A stretch of DNA of 64,000 nt from Pseudonocardia alaniniphila (GTDB lineage: Bacteria > Actinomycetota > Actinomycetes > Mycobacteriales > Pseudonocardiaceae): positions 1-64,000 of the forward strand of contig NZ_JAKXMK010000037.1 in assembly GCF_022524485.1 (NCBI RefSeq), in the 5' to 3' direction. Positions within the stretch are counted from its first letter, which is position 1, and every line of letters starts with the position of its first letter. Both the position numbers and the translations under genes were made by a program. Under the pieces are notes generated by a model. It was not told the origin of the DNA, did no database searches, and saw only the letters and a program-made list of their open reading frames with translations. This document shows, in pieces, positions 1-9,054 of the stretch.

Positions 1-348
1 GTGCCGCGCGGACCACACGGGAGTCCGTCATCGCCCAACCTCCGCCGTACTCGCCCATGAGGGGAAGTGGACACCTTTCGGGTGCCCCCTACCCCCGGAC
101 GGGATAGATCGGCGGGCCGTTCCGGTCGATTCAGCAATCGGCTGCATATCCGGGTTCCTTGTGGTCTCAGGGATGGGGGTGGCGGCTTGTGCCCGCGGCG
201 GTGGTGAGCTCGTCGGGGGAGTGGCTGCCGCCGTCGTTGAAACTGGGGACGAACACCACGCCAACCGGTCAGATGACGTCTACGACCCCCATGGTCCGCA
301 GCCGGCCGGGTCGGTGGACCCGGCGGGGATCGGTCAGGACCGTGACGG
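1..348. other. Left-edge non-coding stretch
   Basis: I see no convincing gene here. The open frames on both strands have the arginine/proline/serine-rich composition typical of out-of-frame reading in high-GC DNA. No strong Shine-Dalgarno plus start combination or clear hairpin was found. The next gene on the minus strand ends at its right edge. Confidence 0.5.
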
Positions 349-819
349 TCACGCCGCGCCTCCCGCGCCTGCGGGCTCGAGAACGTGCAGCGGGACCCCA
401 GCAGCCGCATCGGCGGGTGGCGTGTAGAGCACGGTGCCGACCGCCACAACGGTCCCACCGGCACCGGCGACGGTGCGAAGCAGCGGGAGCACGCCGGGGT
501 AGTCGGCCCACTCGACGTCGACCGCGACGATGGCCGCGCCGTTCTCCGGGTGGCGGCCGAGGCTGAGTCGGCCCAGGTCGTCATAGGCCGGGAGAATGTC
601 CACGCCGAGTTCGCGAGCGACGACGTGGCAGAGCACGGAGGCCTCGCAGGAACTCCAGAACACCACAGCGGTGGGCTGGTACTGGCGCAGTTGCTCCGCC
701 AGGGCGTGACCGAGAGCCTCCGGGACGGCCGGGGAGTCGAGGGTGGTCGGAACGCCGGTGGTGCTGTGGGCGCCGCTGGCGGCGGCGATGTCGAGGATGC
801 GCTGGTCACGGAACCTCAT
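349..819 (-). CDS. Phosphoribosyltransferase-like hypothetical protein
   Basis: A 156-residue protein starting at an ATG (817-819) preceded by a purine-rich GAAGAAGA stretch. The fold pattern looks like a type I PRTase: a first strand near AVVFWSSCEAS, helix SVLCHVVARELGVDI, then strand AAIVAVDVEWADYP where the PRPP loop would sit, and a last strand GGTVVAVGTVL. The usual acidic PRPP motif (two Asp/Glu followed by TG) is degenerate (VDVEWADY), so catalytic activity is doubtful. The start overlaps the end of an upstream remnant through ATGAGGTTCCGTGA, which suggests it was once translationally coupled to a lost partner. Function unknown; a regulatory or orphan PRTase-fold protein is the best guess. 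Confidence 0.5.
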   Translation of the reverse strand: MRFRDQRILDIAAASGAHSTTGVPTTLDSPAVPEALGHALAEQLRQYQPTAVVFWSSCEASVLCHVVARELGVDILPAYDDLGRLSLGRHPENGAAIVAVDVEWADYPGVLPLLRTVAGAGGTVVAVGTVLYTPPADAAAGVPLHVLEPAGAGGAA

Positions 820-1000
820 CTGCGGTCTTCTTCCGGTATGTCGGCATGAGATCGGCCCGGCGGAATAGCGATGCGACGTCCTGTCCGTCGTCGGACTGAT
901 CGTTGGCGATGGCAACCTCGGCGAGGACCTGGGCCGCGATGTCCTGCGTGGCGCCGATGAGGTGCCCGGTCGGCACCGCGACCGCGATGTGCGACGCCGG
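806..1000 (-). pseudogene. Remnant of an upstream coupled gene
   Basis: This frame reads a protein-like stretch, HIAVAVPTGHLIGATQDIAAQ then VLAEVAIAND, and ends TADEVP-stop at 806-808, overlapping the start of the PRTase-like gene by 14 nt. An in-frame TGA sits at 1001-1003, four codons before the coding-looking part begins, and no start with a ribosome site is visible. A GTG inside (VPTGHLI) could give about 55 residues. I read it as the 3' end of a decayed gene; the family is not recognised. Confidence 0.35.
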
Positions 1001-1396
1001 TCATGTCAGGAGCGCCCGTCCAGATTGGGCGCACCGAGAGTGGTAATCATTGCCAGACGCAGATTTCCGACGGTGACCGATAGATCCGGTCTGCAGATTG
1101 CAGAGTTCACCGGCAGTTTTTCCATGAGATGGATGACCTCCATCCGCACTGCGAGAAAAGACGATGGTGAGGGTGGCGCGGGCCGCTGTCAAGAGCGTCA
1201 GCGTCGGCGCTGTAACCCGCAGATCCTCATGCCTTCCGCCGGGCGGAACCGAACAGAGCACGGTGCGCCGTGCGGTGGATACCTCAGGAACGATCTGTCC
1301 CCGTGTGTTGCGGAAATTCGTGTTCAAGCTGAGCGTTGAAGCTGTTCACTCGGATGGGGCAAGAGATAGCGGTTCCGATGGTGTTCGGCGCCTCGC
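1001..1396. other. Non-coding gap
   Basis: No gene with a ribosome site was identified between the remnant and the IclR gene. The base composition is more mixed than in the flanking genes, with AT-richer patches around 1080-1130 and 1310-1350. Confidence 0.45.
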
Positions 1397-2182
1397 TCAG
1401 TGTGCAGCGAGTTCTTGGTCGACGGCAGCGGGCTCCCATCCGAGGTCGGCCGACATCGACGCTGCGGCCTCGAGCAATGCCAACTTCGCGCTCTCGCGAT
1501 CGGCAGCGGTCTCCATCCGGTGCATCGGGGCGGCCAAGGTGACCGACGCCACCACCTCATCGGTCGAGGTTCGAACCGGTGCAGAGACAGCCCACACGTT
1601 ATCGTCGAGCTCGGAGTTGCAGATGTCGTAGCCGCGCTTGGAGATCAGGCTCAGACGGTCCATGACCTGCTCCACGGTGCTCGGAGTGTCGTCGGTGAAC
1701 GCGACGAGCGGCTCGTGGGCCTCCAGCAGGGCCCGTGCCTCCGCCGACGGCCGGCCGGCAAGAAGGACTCGTGCCGCGGCGGCGGCATGGAGCGGCATTT
1801 CCTGTCCCACACGGACGAACAAGCGGAGCGGGTGCCCGCTCTCGGCGAGTGCGAGGCAGGTGACTCGGCCGCCCACCAGCGCCGACAGGAAAACCGTCTC
1901 CCCGGTGAGCCGGCTCGCCACTGCGACGGCCGCGTGCGGGGTCACTAACGGTGACTGCCGCGCAAGGTCGCTCTGGCCAAGCTCTCGAGCCGCCGGTCCG
2001 AGGAAGTACCGCCTGTTCGACGAGGACCTCGTGACGAACCGCTCGCCCTCCAGGACGCGAAGGATTCGGTGTGTACTGGCCAGCGGCATCGATACACGTT
2101 GGGAGATCTCGCCCATCGCCAGGCCTCGGTGCTCACCGGATAGCACCCGGAGAACGTCGAGGGCTCTCACGACGACCTGCAT
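1397..2182 (-). CDS. IclR-family transcriptional regulator
   Basis: A 261-residue regulator. The start at 2180-2182 was chosen because GGAGGTGGG lies directly upstream; longer frames reach 2446 but their first 88 residues are not protein-like. Residues about 1-70 form the IclR winged helix (ALDVLRVLSGEHRG, ISQRVSMPLASTHRILRVLE, ending YFLGPAARELG), and the rest is the GAF-like effector domain (ETVFLSALVGGRVTCLALAESGHPLRLFVRVGQEMPLHAAAAARVLLAG). The signature ending SKRGYDICNSELDDNVWAVSAPVR is typical. IclR proteins usually control a neighbouring catabolic operon in response to an aromatic or small acid; no obvious target operon is adjacent here. Confidence 0.9.
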   Translation of the reverse strand: MQVVVRALDVLRVLSGEHRGLAMGEISQRVSMPLASTHRILRVLEGERFVTRSSSNRRYFLGPAARELGQSDLARQSPLVTPHAAVAVASRLTGETVFLSALVGGRVTCLALAESGHPLRLFVRVGQEMPLHAAAAARVLLAGRPSAEARALLEAHEPLVAFTDDTPSTVEQVMDRLSLISKRGYDICNSELDDNVWAVSAPVRTSTDEVVASVTLAAPMHRMETAADRESAKLALLEAAASMSADLGWEPAAVDQELAAH

Positions 2183-2537
2183 CCCACCTCCAAATCGTGC
2201 GCGACGTGAAAGGTGCCCTTCCCCTTCGTGAACAGTCTGGCACTTCAGGACCGCTGTGCTCCCTACTCCGACCCGCAGATAGTGGTCATCCGCGCACCGG
2301 GCACGAGGTCGATGGCTCCGGACGGAATCCGGGTATCCGTCCGATTTCGGCGAATACCACTCGGGCCTCCGAGGTGAAGGCCGCCGAAGCAGATCAACCC
2401 GGCACCCGTTCAGGGTGACGTCGATGGAATACCGCAGGGGTCGCATCGCGCGAGAACAGGCAAACGGGGCGGAGCAGCAGCAACGGCGCTGATCTCCCGC
2501 CGCCCTCCGCTATTGGTCGGGAGGTGAAACCCGGTCG
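2183..2537. other. Non-coding gap between IclR and TetR genes
   Basis: Contains the 5' region of the IclR gene. No additional gene or strong hairpin was recognised. Confidence 0.45.
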
Positions 2538-3257
2538 TCAGCCCTGGCGGCCGATCCTGGCCGCCAGGCCGTCGAGCACCATCGCCAGACGGCGCTCGAA
2601 CACCACGTCCGGATCGGGGAGGTCCTCGGCCTCGATGATCAGCCGCCGCAGGTACGGGAGCTTGCCCTCCTGCAGCAACTGCGAGATGAACGGCCCGGTC
2701 TGGCGCTGGTAGCCCGCGAAGTCCAGGCCGGTGCGCCGTTGCGCTTCGACCTCTCCCAGCTCCTGCACGACGAAGCCCCTGGTGAACTGCAGGGCGGTGG
2801 ACAGCAGGTCCATCATCGCGTCGATGTCGAGGCCGAGCCCGTCCACGCACGCCAGACCGCTTTCGAGGAACCGCCGGGCGTTGGGCCCGAGGGTCGGCCG
2901 GTGCCCGAACCGGGCGATCCAGGGGTGGGCGTGGTGCAGCCGGCGCGTCTCCCGGGCGAGCCGGGTGACGTCGGCTCGCCAGTTCCCGGACGGGATCCCG
3001 GTCAGGTCCAACTCGCCCAGCACCGTGTCGTACATCAGCTCGGTCAGGTCGTCCTTGTTGCCGACGTGCCGGTAGAGCGCCATCGGGCTGTGGCCCATCC
3101 GTCCCGCGACCTTGCGCATCGAGACCGCGTCGACCCCCTCCTCGTCGGCCAGGGCGATCGCGACCGCGGTGATGGCCCTGTGGTCGAGGGTGCGCGCCGG
3201 CCCCCGCCCCTGGCTGGAGAGACGTGCCCAGATGACGGGCGGCGGTTCGTCGGTCAC
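2538..3257 (-). CDS. TetR-family repressor (TetR_C_1 type)
   Basis: A 239-residue repressor diverging from an FAD-dependent monooxygenase gene. Residues about 25-75 are the helix-turn-helix (ITAVAIALADEEGVDAVSMRKVAGRMGHSPMALYRHV), followed by an all-helical ligand domain. The extra N-terminal segment PPPVIWARLSSQGRGPARTLD is typical of the subclass close to classical TetR and TetR_C_1 drug-responsive repressors. The divergent arrangement with a TetX-like oxidase mirrors repressor/drug-modifying-enzyme pairs. Two near-identical TGTACACGTCT sites in the 110-bp intergenic region are the probable operators and imply joint repression of both genes. Inducer unknown. Confidence 0.88.
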   Translation of the reverse strand: MTDEPPPVIWARLSSQGRGPARTLDHRAITAVAIALADEEGVDAVSMRKVAGRMGHSPMALYRHVGNKDDLTELMYDTVLGELDLTGIPSGNWRADVTRLARETRRLHHAHPWIARFGHRPTLGPNARRFLESGLACVDGLGLDIDAMMDLLSTALQFTRGFVVQELGEVEAQRRTGLDFAGYQRQTGPFISQLLQEGKLPYLRRLIIEAEDLPDPDVVFERRLAMVLDGLAARIGRQG

Positions 3258-3305
3258 GGCAGCGCTCCTCGCGTGGATTGCGGGAATCCTACGGGACGCT
3301 TACGG

Positions 3306-3339
3306 TGTACACGTCTAGTCGCATACGCTGTACACGTCT
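3306..3339. promoter_or_regulatory. Tandem operator for the divergent TetR/monooxygenase pair
   Basis: TGTACACGTCT occurs at 3306-3316 and again at 3329-3339, 23 bp apart (about two helical turns) and in the same orientation. Each holds the palindrome TGTACA flanked by (G/C)TGTACAC. The pair lies between the TetR start (3257) and the monooxygenase start (3368), where a dimeric repressor would block both promoters. Confidence 0.6.
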
Positions 3340-3367
3340 TACTGGCTACGTATTTCGAGGTATCGAC

Positions 3368-4525
3368 ATGACCTCTTCGTCCGCCCTGTCCATAGCCGTC
3401 GTCGGCGGCGGCCTCAGCGGGCTGGTGCTGGCCCGCATCCTGCAGCAGCACGACATCGCCAGCACCGTCTACGAACTCGACGCCACCGCCGACGCTCGGC
3501 GGCAGGGCGGCCTGCTCGACCTGCACGTCGAGTCCGGCCAGTTGGCCCTGCGCGAAGCGGGACTGCACGAGAAGTTCCGCCGGCTGACCCGGCCGCAGGC
3601 AGAGGCCATGCGGGTGATGGACAAGGCGGGCACCGTCTACATCGACCAGGCCCCCGACGGCAATTCGGGCAGACCCGAGATCGACCGGACGGAACTGCGC
3701 GCCCTGCTGCTGGATTCGCTCCACCCGGGACGGGTCGTCTGGGACCACAAGCTCAGCCGGGCCCGCCGCCTGGACGACGGAGGGTTCGAACTCGTCTTCG
3801 CCAACGGCTCGCGCCGGACCGCCGATCTGCTGATCGGGGCCGACGGCGCCTGGTCGCGAGTCCGCCCTCTGCTCTCGAGCGCCTCCCCGGAGTACGCCGG
3901 GATCAGCTACGTCGAGTTCCACGTCACCGATGCCCCGGCCAAGGTCCCTGCTTCGGCAGCCCTGGTCGGCACCGGGAGCCTGTTCGCCCTGTCGGACAAC
4001 AAGAACATCGGCGGTCACGGAGGCCGCGACCTGCACCTGGGAGCCATGCTGCGGACGACCGAGGACTGGCTCGAGACACGCGGCGTCGACTGGTCGGACG
4101 CGGCCGCCACCCGCACCGCCTTGCTGGCGGAGTTCGCCGACTGGACCCCGGCGCTGACCGACCTGATCCGCCACTGCGACGACGAGATCACGGCCCGCCG
4201 GATCTACGCCCTGCCCACCGGCCACTCGTGGCCGCGCATCCCGGGCGTGACCCTGGTCGGCGACGCCGCCCACCTGATGTCGCCGTTCGCCGGTGAGGGC
4301 GCGAACGCCGCGATGCACGACGCCCGTGAGATGGCGCTGGCACTGATCGAGCACGGTGACGACGTCGAGGGCGCGCTCCACCAGTACGAGACGGCGATGT
4401 TCCCACGCGCCGCGGCCGCCGCCCGGCAGTCCGCCCGCGGGCTCGACCTGTGTTTCGCCGACGACGCTCCCCGGGGAATGGTCGAGTTCTTCGGCAGGAT
4501 GGGCGTCCCCGTCACCTCGCACTGA
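3368..4525 (+). CDS. FAD-dependent monooxygenase, TetX/PHBH type
   Basis: A 385-residue class A flavoprotein monooxygenase. Start at the ATG giving MTSSSALSIAVVGGG; upstream codons cover the operators and are not protein-like. The FAD dinucleotide-binding motif GGGLSGL is at about residues 14-20, a GADGAWSRVRP segment in the middle, and the second FAD motif LVGDAAHLMSPFAGEGAN near residue 300. These enzymes use NAD(P)H and O2 to hydroxylate a ring substrate. TetX-like members inactivate tetracyclines, but rifampicin- or aromatic-hydroxylating relatives look the same at this level. It is probably repressed by the adjacent TetR protein. Substrate not predictable. Confidence 0.88.
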   Translation: MTSSSALSIAVVGGGLSGLVLARILQQHDIASTVYELDATADARRQGGLLDLHVESGQLALREAGLHEKFRRLTRPQAEAMRVMDKAGTVYIDQAPDGNSGRPEIDRTELRALLLDSLHPGRVVWDHKLSRARRLDDGGFELVFANGSRRTADLLIGADGAWSRVRPLLSSASPEYAGISYVEFHVTDAPAKVPASAALVGTGSLFALSDNKNIGGHGGRDLHLGAMLRTTEDWLETRGVDWSDAAATRTALLAEFADWTPALTDLIRHCDDEITARRIYALPTGHSWPRIPGVTLVGDAAHLMSPFAGEGANAAMHDAREMALALIEHGDDVEGALHQYETAMFPRAAAAARQSARGLDLCFADDAPRGMVEFFGRMGVPVTSH

Positions 4526-5085
4526 TGGCGCACGGCGCGCGGCGGCCTGGCGTCAGCGGCCGGTCAGAGCCACCGCGCGTGTGCGACCAGATCCCGCGCG
4601 AGGTCGACCGCAAATCGGAGAATTGCCCACTGATGCGGATTTGCCCGATCTGTCGATGCGGCGCTCGTCCGGGAGGCGTGCTGCGCGGTCGGTGAGGGCC
4701 GCCCGAGACAGCAGGCGATCAACGGTACCTTCTGTGCTGACGCCGAGCGAGGCGCGAGGTTTACTGGATTCGTGTGATGGCTCGAGTGGAGTCGGCCACG
4801 TCGAGGTGGATGGCGACGGCGCCCGGTGCAAGCGGGCCGGTCGCCAGCCCGAACGGGGGCAGCGCCGAGATGTCCTCTCCCCGCAGTTTCGCGGCGAATG
4901 CGCGGGGTCGGTGAAACCGAGCCGGTCGTCATGGCCAGGGACGTCAAATAGGTTGAATGACGTCTTCAAGGGAGGAGCAACAAACGATGAAATGAAGTTT
5001 CATTCCGGTGTTCACGCCGTGTTCGGTGACAAGTTTCGCCGGTTCCCTAACTTCGACATCTCCATCCCCGCCGTGGAGGCATCCG
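4526..5085. other. Intergenic region with a gene remnant
   Basis: Apart from the minus-strand remnant at 4761-4935 I see no intact gene. The last 100 bases are AT-richer (around 4960-5060), as expected for the promoter region of the following plus-strand gene. Confidence 0.4.
4761..4935 (-). pseudogene. Frameshifted C-terminal gene fragment
   Basis: Reading leftwards, one frame gives DRLGFTDPAH and, after a one-base shift, the next frame continues FAAKLRGEDISALPPFG, then LATGPLAPGAVAIHLDVADST, and ends AITRIQ-stop at 4761-4763. The two halves join smoothly, so this looks like the tail of an inactivated gene. The family was not identified. Confidence 0.3.
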
Positions 5086-6255
5086 ATGAGACGCAGCACA
5101 GAGCGCATCCTGGCCACTCACGTCGGCAGCCTTCCCCGGCCTGCCGACCTCGCCGAAACAATCCTGGCCCGCGATGACGGCACCCTCGACTCGGACGCGA
5201 TGCATCGCCTGCCCGCGACGATCCGCGCCGCAGTCGCGGACGTGGTTCGCACCCAGACCGACGCAGGCCTCGATGTGGTGAGTGACGGGGAGATGAGCAA
5301 GAGCGGCTACGTGACCTACGTCAACCAGCGGCTCTCGGGCTTCGAGGACGTCGAGGTCCCCGAGGGCGGCGGCCTGAGCATCGCAGACCTCGACGACTAC
5401 CCCGGAATGGCCGAGACCTCACTCGCCGGCCTTCCTACTGCCGTCCCCACCTGTACCGGCGCGGTGACGTACATCGGGCACGCGGACCTTCGCACCGACC
5501 TGGACAACTTCCGCGCCGCGCTGGGGGAGGAGACGGGAGTCGAACCGTTCATGAACGCGGCATCACCCGGCGTCATCTCTGTCTACCTGCCGAACGCGCA
5601 CTACGACACAGACGACGCCTACCTTTTCGCCCTCGCCGAGGCGATGCGCGAGGAGTACCAGGCCATCACCGACGCCGGGTTCATCCTGCAGATCGACGCG
5701 CCCGATCTCGCGATGGGCCGTCACATCAAGTACACCCACCTCGACGTCGCCGCTTTCCAGCAGCGCGCCGCCGTGCACGTCGACGCGATCAACCACGCGG
5801 TCCGCGACATCGATCCCGATCGGGTGCGCGTCCATCTCTGCTACGGCAACTACCAAGGGCCCCACCACCGCGACATCGAGCTCCACAACATCATCGACAC
5901 CGTCCTGCGGCTGCGCCCCAACGGGCTGGCGTTCGAGTCGGCCAACCACCGCCACTCCCACGAGTGGAAGGTCCTCCACGACGTGCAGCTGCCCGAGGAC
6001 AAGGTCATCATCCCGGGCCTGATCGACACCTCCAGCAACTACGTCGAGCACCCCGAGCTGGTCGCAGAACGCATCACCCGCTACGCCTCCGTCGTCGGCC
6101 GCGAACGCATCCTCGCCGGCACGGACTGCGGCTTCGCGTCCTTCGCCACCTTCCTCGCCGTGTCACCACAGCTCGCCTGGGCCAAGCTCAGCAGCCTCGT
6201 GCAGGGGACCGAACTCGCCACCGCGGCCCTGTGGGGCACCGCAGTGAAGGTCTGA
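5086..6255 (+). CDS. MetE-like cobalamin-independent methyltransferase
   Basis: A 389-residue protein of the UROD/MetE superfamily (single catalytic barrel, far shorter than full MetE). Start at 5086 with GGAGG at 5074-5078. The zinc ligands of this family are visible as the HxC of HLCYGN near residue 258 and the late cysteine in LAGTDCGF near residue 347. MRRSTERILATHVGSLPRP at the N terminus is characteristic of the short family that includes epoxyalkane:coenzyme M transferase-like proteins. It probably transfers an alkyl group to or from a thiol. No MetF-like or CoM biosynthesis neighbour is present, so the physiological thiol is unknown. Confidence 0.85.
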   Translation: MRRSTERILATHVGSLPRPADLAETILARDDGTLDSDAMHRLPATIRAAVADVVRTQTDAGLDVVSDGEMSKSGYVTYVNQRLSGFEDVEVPEGGGLSIADLDDYPGMAETSLAGLPTAVPTCTGAVTYIGHADLRTDLDNFRAALGEETGVEPFMNAASPGVISVYLPNAHYDTDDAYLFALAEAMREEYQAITDAGFILQIDAPDLAMGRHIKYTHLDVAAFQQRAAVHVDAINHAVRDIDPDRVRVHLCYGNYQGPHHRDIELHNIIDTVLRLRPNGLAFESANHRHSHEWKVLHDVQLPEDKVIIPGLIDTSSNYVEHPELVAERITRYASVVGRERILAGTDCGFASFATFLAVSPQLAWAKLSSLVQGTELATAALWGTAVKV

Positions 6256-6577
6256 GGAGCACCGCATCGCCGCCGTCACCAGCGATCGGTCGCGACATCA
6301 TCCGGCCCGTGACCACAGCCGGCGGCGACTCGCCCGCCGGCTCCGTCGTCGCACACAGCCGAGCCCGCATGCCTGCGCTCACCACACGCGGGCGCCGCAT
6401 CGGTCAGACGATTCTGGACGACCCTCTCGACGTCATCCACCTCACCGTCACCGCCTCGACCGGTCGCGAACGGCCCAGCAACTCAGCGTCGACGCGTTCA
6501 CCGAACACCGCATCTGATGCATGGCGAAACCGGTCAGGCGAGATCGATGTCGCAGTCCAGCAGCGAGGGCGCCGATC
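6256..6577. other. Non-coding gap
   Basis: Lies between the tail of the MetE-like gene and the convergent dihydrofolate reductase gene. No gene, strong hairpin or repeat was recognised. Confidence 0.4.
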
Positions 6578-7042
6578 TCAAGCCCGGTCCCAGGTCAGGA
6601 ACCGATAGTGCAGCCCGGTCGACGACTCCTGCCATGATCCGACGGAGTCCGGCGAGCGGCCGACGTCCGGTGCGTGCGTGTCACCTTCGAAGAACTCTCG
6701 GATCTCGGTGACCACGATCCGGTCCGCGAACGGCAGCGCCGCCCGATACACCGCCGCGCCGCCGATCACCCAGGCGTCCCCGGACACCGCAGCGAGTGCC
6801 TGCGGCGGGTCGGGGAACGTCTCCACGCCCTTCTGCGGCGTGCGCGACAGCACAAGATTGCGCCTGCCCGGCAGCGGCCGGAACCGCGGCGGCAGCGACT
6901 CCCATGTACGGCGGCCCATGAGCACTGTCGAGCCGGCGGTCAGGGAGCGGAAGTGCTTCAGGTCCTCGGGCAGGTGCCACGGCAGCGCGCCGTCGCGGCC
7001 GATCACGCCGTTCGCCGACTGCGCCCAGACGAGCCCGATCAC
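6578..7042 (-). CDS. folA: Dihydrofolate reductase
   Basis: A 154-residue DHFR, the usual bacterial length. It reduces dihydrofolate to tetrahydrofolate with NADPH. Diagnostic features are MIGLVWAQSANGVIGRDGALPWHLPEDL at the N terminus (folate-binding Trp and acidic residue), the NADPH motif MGRRTWESLPPRFRPLPGR, and the glycine pair in VIGGAAVYRAAL. Its ATG overlaps the stop codon of thymidylate synthase by four bases (7039-7042), so the two are translated in a coupled way: DHFR recycles the dihydrofolate made by ThyA. Such thyA-dfrA pairs are common in actinobacteria. Confidence 0.97.
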   Translation of the reverse strand: MIGLVWAQSANGVIGRDGALPWHLPEDLKHFRSLTAGSTVLMGRRTWESLPPRFRPLPGRRNLVLSRTPQKGVETFPDPPQALAAVSGDAWVIGGAAVYRAALPFADRIVVTEIREFFEGDTHAPDVGRSPDSVGSWQESSTGLHYRFLTWDRA

Positions 7043-7836
7043 ACCGCCACCGGAGCCTTGATGGCGGGGTGAGGGTCGTACCCGTCGAGTGCGATGTGCT
7101 CGTAGGTGTAGGCGAACAGGCTGTCCGCCGGCTTGAGGCTCAGCGTGGGGAACGGTCGCGCCCGGCGTGCGAGCTGCGTGCGGACCTGCTCCTCGTGGTT
7201 GTCGTAGATATGGCAGTCGCCTCCGGTCCAGACGAAGTCACCGAGGCCGAGGCCCACCTGCTCGGCGACCATGTGCGTCAGAAGCGCGTAGCTCGCGACG
7301 TTGAACGGCACGCCGAGGAACAGGTCCGCGCTGCGCTGGTACAGCTGGCAGGAGAGCTCGCCGTCGGCGACGTAGAACTGGAAGAACGCGTGGCACGGGG
7401 GCAGCGCCATCCGCGGGATATCGGCGACGTTCCACGCGGACACGATGATCCGCCGAGAGTCGGGGTTCTCGCGCAGCGTTCGTAGGACCTCGCTGATCTG
7501 GTCGACGTGCCCGCCGCCCGGAGTCGGCCACGACCGCCACTGCACGCCGTAGATCGGGCCGAGATCACCGTCCGGCGCCGCCCACTCGTCCCAGATCGTG
7601 ACGCCGTTCTCCTGCAGCCACCTGACGTTCGCGTCGCCGCGTAGGAACCACAGCAGCTCGTAAGCGATCGAGCGGAAGTGGACCTTCTTCGTCGTGATCA
7701 GCGGGAAGCCGTCGGACAGCCGGTAGCGCAGCTGGTGACCGAAGACCGACCGCGTACCTGTGCCGGTGCGGTCCTCCTTGCGGGCGCCCGTGTCCAGCAC
7801 GCGGCGGAGCAGGTCTTCGTACTGGGTGTCCGGCAT
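7039..7836 (-). CDS. thyA: Thymidylate synthase ThyA
   Basis: Makes dTMP from dUMP with methylene-tetrahydrofolate. The ATG at 7834-7836 gives 265 residues, matching the canonical 264-residue length (MPDTQYEDLLRRVLDTG). In-frame GTGs up to 7875 would add up to 13 residues and GGGAGG lies close to them, so a slightly longer form is possible. The catalytic cysteine is Cys148 in ALPPCHAFFQFYV. The phosphate/folate motifs QRSADLFLGVPFNVASYALL and DCHIYDNHEEQ are intact, and the protein ends IKAPVAV. First gene of a two-gene folate unit. Confidence 0.97.
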   Translation of the reverse strand: MPDTQYEDLLRRVLDTGARKEDRTGTGTRSVFGHQLRYRLSDGFPLITTKKVHFRSIAYELLWFLRGDANVRWLQENGVTIWDEWAAPDGDLGPIYGVQWRSWPTPGGGHVDQISEVLRTLRENPDSRRIIVSAWNVADIPRMALPPCHAFFQFYVADGELSCQLYQRSADLFLGVPFNVASYALLTHMVAEQVGLGLGDFVWTGGDCHIYDNHEEQVRTQLARRARPFPTLSLKPADSLFAYTYEHIALDGYDPHPAIKAPVAV

Positions 7837-7974
7837 GCCCGCGAGCCTAGGGAGCCGGTCCACCGGACTCGACACCTCCCGGACCCCCGGCGGGGTTGAT
7901 TATTCTGCGACGCAACGGCGGCGGGCCCGCCGATCAGCGCGATGACGGTGCAGCGGCGACGTCCCGCCGGTGTC

Positions 7975-8802
7975 CTACCCGACCTTCGCGACGATCTCGG
8001 CCAGCCGGTCCAAGGACTCCAGAGTCTCCCGCTCGGGTGCCGTCGGAAGGCCGATCGTCACCTGTTCCACGCCCAGCGCCTCGTAGCCCGCGATGCTCGC
8101 CGGCTCCTTGGGGCCGATGTGCCCCACCCGGACGGGGACGTCGGCACCAGCCGCGTCACGGAGTTTCGCGAGCTGCGGCGCGAGAGCGTCGGGCGATTCC
8201 ACGTTGGGGAGCCATCCGGCGCCGAAGCGAGCGATGCGAGGAAATGTGGCCTCACCACCGCCGAAGTAGATCGGCGGATGTGGCTGTTGGACGGGCTTGG
8301 GCCAGGAGAAGATCGGGTCGAAGTTCACGAACTCACCGTGGAACTCAGCCTGTTCCTCGGTCCAGATCCGGCGCATGGCCTCGATGCGTTCGTCCATGAG
8401 GCGGCCGCGGGTTCGGGGATCGGTGCCGTGGTTCTCCATCTCCTCACGGTTCCAGCCCACGCCGACGCCGAAGGCGACCCGACCGCCGGAGACAAGGTCG
8501 AGAGATGCGACCTCCTTGGCGGTACTGATCGGGTCGCGCTCCGTCACGAGCGCGATCCCCGTCCCCACGACGAGCCGGGAGGTGACCGTTGCCGCGGCGG
8601 TCAGCGCGACGAACGGGTCCAGCACCCGGTAGTGCACGGTCTCCAGCTCGCCGCCCCCAGGGAACGGCGTTCGGCGGGAGGCGGGGACGTGCGTGTGCTC
8701 CGGCACGAAGAGCGACTCGAACCCGCGTTCTTCCAGCGCCCGGCCCAGAACCGCCGGTCCGATCCCCTGATCGGTGACGAAGCTCAAGACCCCGTACTTC
8801 AT
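7975..8802 (-). CDS. LLM-class (F420-dependent) oxidoreductase
   Basis: A 275-residue luciferase-like monooxygenase-fold enzyme. MKYGVLSFVTDQGIGPAVLGRALEERGFESLFVPEHTHVP is characteristic of the F420-dependent branch (TIGR03619-like) common in actinobacteria. A GVGVGWNREEMENHG segment and a PPIYFGGGEAT segment mark the cofactor phosphate-binding loops. It probably performs F420-dependent hydride transfer; the substrate is unknown. It is monocistronic, with GGAGGGCAGC just upstream of the ATG at 8800-8802. Confidence 0.88.
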   Translation of the reverse strand: MKYGVLSFVTDQGIGPAVLGRALEERGFESLFVPEHTHVPASRRTPFPGGGELETVHYRVLDPFVALTAAATVTSRLVVGTGIALVTERDPISTAKEVASLDLVSGGRVAFGVGVGWNREEMENHGTDPRTRGRLMDERIEAMRRIWTEEQAEFHGEFVNFDPIFSWPKPVQQPHPPIYFGGGEATFPRIARFGAGWLPNVESPDALAPQLAKLRDAAGADVPVRVGHIGPKEPASIAGYEALGVEQVTIGLPTAPERETLESLDRLAEIVAKVG

Positions 8803-9054
8803 GCTGCCCTCCTTGCCGGTGCCTCGATGACCCGTCTCGACGCGCGGGAAGCCGTTGGCTGCCTCGCCGTGACTCTCCCGATTTACCGCGTCCGCGGCTC
8901 TGCCGTCTCACCCCGGCTGGGCGGGAATGCGTGGAGACGGCTGACCAGCCGATCCGGCTGCCAGGGGCAGGACTGGTTCTCCTCGAGAACGGTGGTGCCG
9001 GACACGATCGGAGAATCGATCACATCCGGCCCCGCCCGGCCGGCCGAAGACTGA

